Below are positions 56,301-64,000 of a DNA stretch of 64,000 nucleotides, in pieces. The stretch is from Lasiosphaeria ovina (lineage: Eukaryota > Ascomycota > Sordariomycetes > Sordariales > Lasiosphaeriaceae). The stretch spans positions 5,270,001 to 5,334,000 of the forward strand of contig JAULSN010000003.1 in the NCBI GenBank assembly GCA_033439765.1. Direction: 5' to 3'. Positions within the stretch are counted from its first letter, which is position 1. Each line of letters starts with the position of its first letter. A program made the position numbers and the translations under genes. The notes below the pieces were generated by a model. It made no database searches. It was not told the DNA's origin and saw only the letters and a program-made list of their open reading frames with translations.

Positions 56301-57248
56301 CGTCACCCCGTTCTTTGCCTCGACAAAGTACCATTTTCCAACACGAATGTCTGTAGGATGTCAGCCCGCTGATCCTTATATCTCCCAGTTTTGGGCATAC
56401 AATCCCACTTACCCAAATCTATCATTACTCTAACATGGTACGGGACGTCGTACTCCCGGATATCAACAATGAAATCGCTCGCCTCGGCGAAAGTGGCATT
56501 TTGTCGCTCGTCAATTCGTGAATCGCCATCAAAAAGATCAAAATCAGTGTTCGCACTGCACTGATCGTTAGAGCTTCGGTCCAGTCCCCACACCAATATG
56601 CACCATATCGTGGAGGGGGTGGGCTTACGTCGCGACCTCGGCATAAGTGTCCATGGCATCCATGCCCTTCTTGTTCTTCTCTGCTATCGGCATGATCTCC
56701 CGCCTGGCAGCCAGCAGGTCGTTGACGTTGTGGAACCTCAGCTCGAGGAACGTGCGCCGGTAGCCCAGCAAATGGTTGGGCATCTTGAGGTCCTCCCTCT
56801 CAACACGCTTGATGCCCTTGACGACGCCGCCGCCCGGCACGCGCTTGCACCACTCCTCGACCTCGCCCTCGCGGCCCTTGCGGCAGGCAATGACAAAGTA
56901 CGGCTCGTACTCGACCGTGGCCTTGAAAGTCGACCCATCCTCCTCGATGAAGTAGCAGTCGAGCGCCGACCTGCCGCCGCCCCCGGGCACCCGCGGGTCG
57001 TCCATCGACGTCGGCCGCACGTTGACAAGCCAGCCCTCACGCTTTCGGCCAGCGTCGTAGCGCGCAAAGCCCATGTTCTCGTCGATCTGATGCTCGAGCG
57101 CTGTCCGCTCCCATCTCTCGTCTATGGACGTCGCCTCTCCCCGGGCGCTGGTGGTCGCGGCAAACGTCCGTTGCCTAGGCCCATGGTAGGCAGATTTGCC
57201 GCCGCGGCGGAAGCCCTGCTTGGGCTGCCGGAGGGAAGTATTGGGCAT
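50325..57248 (-). CDS. POL2: DNA polymerase epsilon catalytic subunit
   Basis: Exons 56629-57248, 56413-56555 and 50325-56350 (minus), about 2,262 aa, the usual fungal length. Exonuclease motifs: VMAYDIETTKL (Asp/Glu near residue 291), ATYNGDFFDWPF and EYSVSDAVATYYLY. Polymerase motifs: YHLDVASMYPNIM (A, near 640), VILNSFYGYVMRKGSRWYSM (B) and ELDTDGIWC (C, near 875), so both proofreading and synthesis sites look active. The inactive second polymerase half follows, and the C-terminus has two cysteine sets (CDNC...CLYC and CAKC...CTC) that bind zinc and, in other species, an Fe-S cluster near the catalytic core. Leading-strand replicase in the nucleus. The N-terminal exon has the family opening (RWERTALEHQIDENMGF). 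ACGCG boxes upstream fit S-phase control. Confidence 0.97.
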
Positions 57249-58062
57249 CGTGATGTGTCGTGGGGGGTAGAGTCAACGGGGAGATGTCGAAGGTGAGCTC
57301 TCGATTTTTTCCCTTCGCGGGCCCCTTTTACGCGCCGGGTTGTTGCGCCAAGCTGTCGGAAAAGGAACGAGTGTCGCAAACCAGGCTCGAATATCGCATG
57401 CCTCGTCGAAATCCAGACATTGAAAAGCAATGCGAATGTACAGGGAGTCTGCCCTGGGGGCGATTGTAGGGAATTGGTGTGCCGGAATGGAGTGGATGCC
57501 GAGTTGCTTAGGTTTGCCAGAAATCCATTAAACTCGGCGCGGCAACGAGACGCGCCGACCGCGACTTCCGCTGCGAGACGCGACAGGCGAATCAACAGCA
57601 GCGGGGTCCAACAGGGCAAATTTGTTTACGATGGTTTAACCCTAACCCTTGACGCTAATCCTCCCGCCCCACCACGGTTTGGCAGGCAGGGGTCGAGCTC
57701 TGGACGGCCCGAAAGAGAGGTTCTTAGCATTGACGACATTGCTATCAGCCACCACTCTGAGCCAAGGGTAAGCACTGCATCCGCATCCATCGCCCTCACA
57801 CTTCACCAAGAATAGTGCGTATCTGTCAAGATAATAGCCAATAACTAATGCCACAGCTGTCACAGCCAGGAAGCCGCCGCCCGTTATCGGCATCGAAAGT
57901 CTCGTCAACGAAAAGATCTTATGGGACCGTAATTGGCGTGGACATATAACCGGCATCAATTCGCGCAGACTGTCTCTACCTACCTCCAACCACCTTCAGA
58001 TCTCCTTTTGACAGCTGCTACTACCATCTCAACACCTTCCTGCCACTCGACCGCAAGCCACG
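57249..58062. promoter_or_regulatory. Divergent POL2/COX20 intergenic promoter with ACGCG boxes
   Basis: 814 bp between divergent starts. ACGCG cores (centre of the MluI cell-cycle box read by MBF in ascomycetes) occur at 57330, 57550 and 57578, the latter two only 28 bp apart. MBF control of POL2 is known in yeasts; here it is inferred. A telobox-like motif lies at 57637-57649. Confidence 0.5.
57637..57649. promoter_or_regulatory. Telobox-like TAACCCTAACCCT motif
   Basis: Identical to the 13 bp at 26479-26491. It is 389 bp upstream of the POL2 start and 414 bp upstream of the COX20-like start. A Tbf1/TRF-type factor could bind. Confidence 0.45.
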
Positions 58063-58644
58063 ATGGCGAGCCCGAGCCCCTCAAGGGACCAGAATCCCAC
58101 AGACCCGAGCCGGTCCTGGCTGGTAGGCCAAGACGCGCCACACGCACAACCACCGCCGACACCATCGGCACCTGAGAGCAACAGCAGCGGGGCAGGCACA
58201 TTACCACCACCAGCAACTCCAACAAAATCACACAGCAGCGGGCCGGGGGCGTCGATCGCGGACGCAGTGAAAACAATCAAGCCGGCAGACCTGCTAACAG
58301 TGCACCACCGGCCGTGCGCGCGGGACGGGTTCCTGACGGGGATCGGCGGGGGCGCGGCGGTGGGGATGGTGCGGTGGGTGATGGGGATGCCGGTGCCGCG
58401 GGCGGCGAACTGGGCAGTGGGCGCGGGCGTCGCGGCCGCGACGCTGCAGTTCGAGTACTGCCAGTACCGGCGGCGGCAGGAGCGCGAGAAGATGAAGCGC
58501 GTCGTCGAGGTGTACGACCGCCGGCAGACGGAGGTGCGGGCTGCCGAGGAGGCCGCTGCGAAACAGCGGCAGTTGCAGGAGGATAAGACGGTTGCGGACG
58601 CGGCGCCGAAGAGCGGTGCAAAGAGCTGGTATAGGTTCTGGTAA
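58063..58644 (+). CDS. COX20-like cytochrome c oxidase assembly protein
   Basis: 193 aa, single exon. The N-terminal 85 residues are Pro/Ser-rich. The core starts with HHRPCARDGFLTGIGGGAAV, then VRWVMGMPVPRAANWAVGAG and ATLQFEYCQYRRRQEREKMK. PCARD...G...G, two hydrophobic segments and FEYCQ...E..M are the COX20 family hallmarks (two-helix inner mitochondrial membrane protein that chaperones Cox2). The C-terminus is a charged coiled-coil-like stretch ending KSWYRFW. Head-to-head with POL2. Confidence is lowered slightly by the long, unconserved N-terminus. Confidence 0.82.
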   Translation: MASPSPSRDQNPTDPSRSWLVGQDAPHAQPPPTPSAPESNSSGAGTLPPPATPTKSHSSGPGASIADAVKTIKPADLLTVHHRPCARDGFLTGIGGGAAVGMVRWVMGMPVPRAANWAVGAGVAAATLQFEYCQYRRRQEREKMKRVVEVYDRRQTEVRAAEEAAAKQRQLQEDKTVADAAPKSGAKSWYRFW

Positions 58645-59431
58645 TTAGATGGCCGGCAATGTGAACCTCGTCTGGGGAAAGCGTTTGGCTTTCGGGAGAT
58701 GTACAAAATCGAGACACAGAGAATGTACAAACATCGTGTATAACGTTCCAGCCACATTTCTGGTGGGTGAAGCAGTGCGACTCGCCACACACGGTGATGG
58801 AAGTTCACAAGTCATCTTGAAGCCGTTCCATACGTTCCTGGTATCAGGCGTTGAATAAAGAGGTCCTAGCCACCTGATAAACTCGACCATCCAGAAGGGA
58901 CCTGCTTTAGCCCCGAAAAGTCAAGAAACGCCTAACGGCAAAGAATAAAGAGAGTGGCAACTGCGGGCTTGTTTGTCAAGCAGCCCATCGGTAAAGCCGA
59001 ACCCAAGTGCCCCAAGTGCCCCAAGCCCCCCTCCCCTTCCTGTCCGTCCTCCATCCAGACTCCGTTGTGCTGACGAGAAGAAGAAGAAAAAGAAGGAAAA
59101 AAAAAAAAAGACTATTTCTAGCGCCAGCTGTCCTTGTTTCACTTTCCTTTTTTCCTGCCAGAGTAAAACTCCGCTAACGCAAAACGCCGCCAGCCTCCAT
59201 ATCCATTCGGTTGCTCTCGACCAAGGAAAATCCATCAGAACCAGCACAAGCCCCTCGAGAAATGTCAAAAGATTGGCGTCCAATATTTTACCCAGTTCCG
59301 TTCCGTAAACCCAAGGCCAGGTCCGAGGAGGCAAAAATACCGCAAGAAAGGAAAATGCCGCGGAAATACCACGAAAAAGAAATGTATACAAAAAGAATAA
59401 CAATGTCCAATGATGGGAAAATGCCTAGCTT
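58645..59431. other. Convergent intergenic region
   Basis: 3' ends of the COX20-like gene (plus) and the next gene (minus). Contains short repeats (CCCAAGTGC three times near 58999-59020) and a purine-rich tract (GAAGAAGAAG...A12) at about 59078-59110. No gene supported. Confidence 0.5.
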
Positions 59432-60493
59432 TTATACACCGATCAGCTCGGTCGCGCTCTCCATGAAGCGCACGCGCCGACGCTCGACCTTGCCCTTGAG
59501 CTCGACGAGGCCCGTCGTCGCCGTGACGGAAGGGTTGCCGCGGCGGCGCTGGTTGCGCTTGGCGCGGGCCTCGCGCTCCTCGCGCTTGCGGTATTCGGCG
59601 AGCTGCTGCCGACGCCTGAGGATGCGCGCGTGCGCGATGGCCGGCGTCGGCTTAAAGCCAATGCCGTTGATCCCCGTGCCGTCGTCGTCGCTGTCGTCGG
59701 GGTCGTAGATGGTGATCTCGTCGTCGTGCCACGTCAGGCTCGCTCGCAGCGGGTCTGTTATCACCGGCGTGTCGCCCTCCGAGCTGGGCGGGCTGGGAGA
59801 TGATGAGCTTTGAGGGCTAAACATTGGCGCAGGCGGCGTGCCGGCTCGCTTGTTGCGCGGGGGCGTCTGCGACTTGCCGCCGCCGTGCGGGAAGCTCAGA
59901 GCTGACGCTGACGAACTGCTGTTGGCGGCGGAATTGGCGGCGGTGCCGGAGCGGGGAGAAGTGTTGGCTATCGTCTCGGACTGCTCGACGACTGCGGTGT
60001 CTAATGCGAATTTGATCAACTTTGGGGAGCGTTCCCGCTGGCCAGGTTTTTTCCCGGCTGCGTTCGGGTTTTGTCCTTGCTGCTGCTGCTGCTGCAGCTC
60101 GCCCTGTGGCGGCGTTCGAGGGCCATTCGCCAGGCCGTCGGCGGCGGGCGCCTGTACCTGCAAGCCCTCGCCCTCTGGAGCTGTGAATTCGGGTAGTTTC
60201 ATACGCTTCCGCGCCCCGTCTGTCAAGTCGCCTCGCATGAAAAGAAAAGAATTGCGGATCGGCTCTGGGGATCGCGATGTTCTGCCGGCACCCCCGGAGG
60301 GGGGGCTGACCCCGCCCCCGCCATCCAAGGCCAAGCCGCGAAACCGGTGTGCAACTCGAGTGCGCGGACTCGCGCTGCCGTCGTCCAGAGGCGAATGAAG
60401 GTCAAATGTGAACTGCGTCGTGGTGTCTAGCTCGGCCACATCGTCAGGCGGAGTGCGCTTCCTCTTAGGCGTCGAAAGAAGCAAGTCAGCCAT
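59432..60493 (-). CDS. Conserved-looking fungal hypothetical protein, Ser/Pro-rich with basic C-terminal helix
   Basis: 353 aa, single exon. Starts MADLLLSTPKRKRTPPDDVA, a likely nuclear-localisation-type basic patch. The middle is disordered: Gly, Ser/Pro, (Q)n and Ser-Pro dipeptides (possible kinase sites). Toward the end a compact, probably conserved block reads LTWHDDEITIYDPDDSDDDG, then TGINGIGFKPTPAIAHARIL and RRRQQLAEYRKREEREARAK, a strongly basic helix. No catalytic motif. I infer a nuclear, possibly chromatin- or RNA-associated role only from composition. Confidence 0.65.
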   Translation of the reverse strand: MADLLLSTPKRKRTPPDDVAELDTTTQFTFDLHSPLDDGSASPRTRVAHRFRGLALDGGGGVSPPSGGAGRTSRSPEPIRNSFLFMRGDLTDGARKRMKLPEFTAPEGEGLQVQAPAADGLANGPRTPPQGELQQQQQQGQNPNAAGKKPGQRERSPKLIKFALDTAVVEQSETIANTSPRSGTAANSAANSSSSASALSFPHGGGKSQTPPRNKRAGTPPAPMFSPQSSSSPSPPSSEGDTPVITDPLRASLTWHDDEITIYDPDDSDDDGTGINGIGFKPTPAIAHARILRRRQQLAEYRKREEREARAKRNQRRRGNPSVTATTGLVELKGKVERRRVRFMESATELIGV

Positions 60494-62037
60494 TACTGTT
60501 TCCGTGAGGCGCCGCTGTTTGGCCGGGATGTGGTGCCGAGATCAATCGTCAAGGCTGTTGAAGTGCTGTTGGATCCGCTGAGCAGGGGAGATTTTAGGTG
60601 GTCTTCACAAGGCTGCAGGGAGGTGGCCGCGGCGATCTGATTACGGTAGGTTTGGAGCTGCATCGGCCTAATAGCCGGAATGGAGCCTGTAATAAGAAGC
60701 GAAGGAGAGAGCGGAATGTGGCTTAAATGGATGTCTAGAAAGAGCTTGGAAGCTGCCCAAAGGTCGCGTGTGTTTTACCCAAGTGCTCGTTTGCAGCCGG
60801 TTGGAGTGTGCCGTGGCCTGCTTGGTGGCCGATCGTTGACGACAATTGCATGCCACGGCAGGAGGCCGATTGTTGGCTGTCGGTTGAATCGCAAACCAGG
60901 CGGCCACCTACGCGGTAGCCCTGGAAATTCAACTTTGTGGGTCGCTGTGAAGGGGCCGACCGCCTCTCGAACCCCACTCACCACAAGCTGGCCACCACGG
61001 TTATCTCGACCTGCCCCACTCTCGTCACTTCACCCAGATCGATCACCCCTCTTCTTCAACATGTTCGCATGCCCGCCTCCCTGTCTCGACCGCCCGCATA
61101 CGCACGTGTGATTCGTCAGCCGGGCCGCCACCCAGACGCAGTCGACACGTAGGAATGTGTAACGTTTAGAGCAGAGCGTTGAAGCGTGCATCTTGTCGAC
61201 AGCCGTGTCATTGTCGTTGTCGCCGACACGACCCGACGATAGTGCCCAAGCTTACGTTGCCCGCCCACGCCTCAGCCACGTCTCGTGGCCCAAACCCGGC
61301 ATCCACATTTCTCTTGGCCAGTTGTTGTCGGGTAGCAACAGCAGGCCATGATCGTGTGAGGATGCCCGTCATTCAATCTCAAGCAAGCAAGCGCCTTGAA
61401 ATCCTTCTCCCCAGCTGAGCAACCAACACTCTGCTCATAGGCTCAGCTCCTGCAGCTGATTGGGCCGCCCATGATTGGTTTGGCGGTTAAAATCATTGAA
61501 AACAGCACCCAATAATCACAGTTTGTGAGGCGGGCAGCAACGTTTGTCTGAAATCAAAAGCCTAACTTGCTGGAGCGTTTATAAAGTTGTAATGAGATGA
61601 GAAGAGGGTGTGTGGAGAGAGGTGCGTAAATAGTACGAAGTAATGAGATGAGGGTTCAACTGTGTTGTAAAGGCTGTTTTTGGCAATCTTTTTCTTGCAA
61701 ATTTTCTATGCATTGCTCAACGCTTGGGATCAGATATTGCCTTGAACATGCCTTAATTGATAAACACGTGAATGGTAGTCTATAAAAATGCTTAGTGGGG
61801 TCTTGAACCCTGCCCGTCGATAGGTAAACGTATTTGCTATTGCTGAAGAAATTAGATTCCATATCAAATATATACATTGGTATGTAGATCGTTACATCAT
61901 ATAAAAACGCCGCATGAACTGTGCTACGCCAAACAATATATACAGCCCTATAGTGAAACACCAACCGAGGAAGGATGCACCGAGTCCGGCAACCGGCAAG
62001 TTTTGATTACGGCTTGTCGTGTCGTAGTTGCGTGGGG
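60494..62037. other. Intergenic region
   Basis: About 1.5 kb between the start of the 59432-60493 gene and the 3' end of the methyltransferase gene, both minus. Open frames at 60680-61418 lack domains and overlap each other. Nothing else recognised. Confidence 0.5.
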
Positions 62038-62608
62038 CTAGCCCGGCTTCTGCGCCGTCCAGAATATGTACTCCATGTAGCTGTGGTAGTCGTTGTTTTT
62101 CAGATCCTGGCGCACGCCCGCGAGGAAGACTTCGATTTCGACCTGAGACATGCCCAACGCGGCGAACGGCTTCGCCCCGAACACGCCCAGCATCTGCTCG
62201 AGGGTGTGGCGGAAGTACAGCCCAACCAACCGTAACCGTTTGTCCTGCACGCAAGCTGTCAGTTTCGTTGTCTTGTTCTGTGCCGGTCGTCTAGCACGTT
62301 CCCTGGAGGAGTTCCTTACCTTTGGCCACGTGCCCACGGGCACCTTGAACTTCTTGGCCGTTATGTTCACAAACCCGGCGGCCTTGATCGGCTCCTCGAG
62401 CTTGGTGGCGATCTGCATGTCGGAGCCGAACTTTCTCAGGGCCTGCGCGGCTAGATTCAGAAACTTGCCCAAGCTGTAGTCGGCAGGGACCGTCCCGTCG
62501 TCGCATAACGCGATGGCGCTGAGTTCTTGGCACTCGAACCAGCCCCCGGGCTTGAGGTGTCTGCTTGTCCAACACCCACGGTCAGCATCTGTCAACTCCA
62601 TACCTATG

Positions 62609-62640
<32 letters not shown>

Positions 62641-63663
62641 CAAGACCGAGGGAAGGCGCTACTAGAACAGGGGGTGGCAAGACCAGCAGGCAAAGTGGTG
62701 GGCCTTACGCGAAGGACTCGGCGAGGACTTTGTTGGGCCTCGTGAGCAGCGGGAACATCTGGCGCGCGTGCACGAAGTCGAAGCCTTCGCCGTTGAGCCA
62801 GTCATCTTGGATGTCGTCGACAATGAAGCGCAAGTTGGGCGGCACCCAGAGCGGCTGTATTGGTGTGATATCGATACCCAACACCTCGGCCGAGGGGAAC
62901 TGGTCGGCGACTGCGGATAGGGTCGTTAGTATGTAGGCTAACTAGGCGCGGCATTTCGGGACTGGCGGAGGGCAAAAGAAAAACCACACACCCTCAATCG
63001 CCCATATGCCTGTGCCGGTACCCAAGTCGATGATCTTCTGCGGACTGTCGCCTATCGGCGCAAAGAAGTGTATCCCGCTGCATGCAGAGCACGAATGCGT
63101 TAGTTTGGTTCTGGGGTCATCCGAGACATATGATGTCGGGAATGGAGGAATGAAGAATAAATCTCCTCCAAAGCACGAAGCAAGAGACTCGCACCGAGCA
63201 AAGGTAGAGCAGTACTGACTCGGTCAACTCCAGCATCATGGCGTGCTTCATGTCTTCGCGGCTCTGCTCCATGTCGTCGTTGGGGATCGGGTACCGCGAG
63301 TTCTTGTACGAGTGGTACTAATAAGGGAAGAAAAGGACGAAGCACACAAGGTCAGGAACTGTCGCTGGTTTATGGCGGAGAAAACAGGGGTTGCTGCCTG
63401 CTCACCCTTCTGCCATGCTCAAAGTTGTGCTCGTAGATGCTCGACGTGACGCTGGTGGAGGCGCCGCTCGCATTGTCGTCGATGTCCTGCGGCTCGAACT
63501 CGTCGCTCGACACATCCTCGGGCGCTGCGACCTCGATTGCGTCGGGCAGCGCAGTTGCGCTAGGAGACTCGGCGGCAGCTGGGCTTGCGGCGGTTGGACT
63601 TGTAGAGGCGGCGATAGCGCCAGTGGTAGCGTCCGGCTGGGCGCCTTCAGAGATCGCACCCAT
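62038..63663 (-). CDS. LaeA/UMTA-like SAM-dependent methyltransferase
   Basis: Six exons on the minus strand: 63406-63663, 63220-63317, 62992-63077, 62709-62910, 62320-62560, 62038-62244; 363 aa, all phases consistent. After an Ala/Thr/Ser-rich N-terminus comes YHSYKNSRYPIPNDDMEQSR, then IIDLGTGTGIWAIEVADQFP (SAM-binding motif I), GIDITPIQPLWVPPNLRFIV DDIQ (motif II region), FDFVHARQM and HLKPGGWFECQEL. The order and wording match the fungal velvet-interacting LaeA and its many paralogues (TAM/UMTA family). LaeA itself regulates secondary metabolism and development from the nucleus; most paralogues are uncharacterised, so I do not name it laeA. Donors include GTGAGC, GTCAGT, GTGTGT and GTAAGG. 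Confidence 0.88.
62608..62641. repeat. (GCAG)n microsatellite in methyltransferase intron 4
   Basis: About eight and a half GCAG units within the intron between exons 4 and 5 of the methyltransferase gene. Confidence 0.9.
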
Positions 63664-63752
63664 CTGGCAGCGCGCCGCAGGTGTGCGGCTCTGCGCGGGG
63701 TTTTCGTCCGATCTTGATTAGGTGGTCGACGGATCGCTGCTTCGTTCTGCTA

Positions 63753-63806
63753 GTTGGATGTGGGCGGCGCGTTCCGCTGGTTGGATGTGGGCGGCGCGAT
63801 TCGCGG
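63753..63806. repeat. Two tandem copies of a 27-bp GC-rich unit
   Basis: GTTGGATGTGGGCGGCGCG starts at 63753 and again at 63780, each followed by a similar 8-bp tail (TTCCGCTG, ATTCGCGG). It lies 90-143 bp upstream of the methyltransferase start, in its likely promoter or 5' UTR. Confidence 0.85.
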
Positions 63807-64000
63807 GTCGATGGAGCGAGCAATAGGCAGGCGCAGATCGAGAGATTGATGGGCTGACTTGACAGGGGCAGGTTCCTGGGACCCGGGGAGAAGAGAGGAA
63901 GAATCTAGAACCCAGAGCCGCCGGAATTCCAGCGCTCCGGCGCCGCAACTGCGAACGCAGGCAGGGGGGATGCAATAAAAGCAGTTAGGACGGCCAGGCC

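Overview
The window looks like nuclear DNA of a filamentous ascomycete (Pezizomycotina, probably a Sordariomycete). Coding genes carry short introns (about 45-150 nt) with GTRNGY donors, CTAAC-like branch points and AG acceptors. The families are typical of such fungi: CFEM proteins, a Pth11-like seven-helix protein, a GH71 alpha-1,3-glucanase, a chloroperoxidase, a LaeA-like methyltransferase, DUF829/PaxU and DUF2235 proteins. The repeats carry C-to-T nonsense changes of the kind left by repeat-induced point mutation (RIP). Exon borders below were assigned by eye from splice signals, reading phase and family motifs; no transcript data were available.

Left part (1-26 kb): chloroperoxidase (-), a possible transposase tail, an F-box protein (-), a Pth11-like rhodopsin-fold protein (+) convergent with a GPI-anchored eight-cysteine CFEM-like protein (-), a secreted GH71 glucanase (-), an AdipoR/Izh (PAQR) membrane protein (+), a 967-bp inverted-repeat element holding an unknown decayed ORF, an MFS transporter with a long acidic tail (-), a 3.1-kb intergenic stretch, a DUF829 alpha/beta-hydrolase-like protein (+) and a small J-domain protein (-). 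The theme is cell surface, secretion and transport.

Middle part (26-50 kb) is accessory in character. It holds a deleted sulfate-permease pseudogene, a head-to-head pair of double-CFEM membrane proteins, a calcineurin-like phosphoesterase, a nucleotidyltransferase-like gene running into an ankyrin relic, AT-rich repeats, an unrecognised three-exon gene, a broken protein-kinase-like gene, a DUF2235 hydrolase, a helical-repeat-like protein and a Fot1/pogo transposon. The transposon has near-perfect 46-bp inverted repeats, TA target duplication and a transposase frame closed only by five Gln-type stops.

Right part (50-64 kb) is conserved core genome: DNA polymerase epsilon catalytic subunit (POL2, -), head-to-head with a COX20-like cytochrome oxidase assembly factor (+), then a serine/proline-rich basic-tailed protein (-) and a LaeA/UMTA-like SAM methyltransferase (-). 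The same 13-bp telomere-like box (TAACCCTAACCCT) occurs upstream of the J-domain gene and in the POL2/COX20 intergenic region. No tRNA, rRNA or CRISPR was seen.
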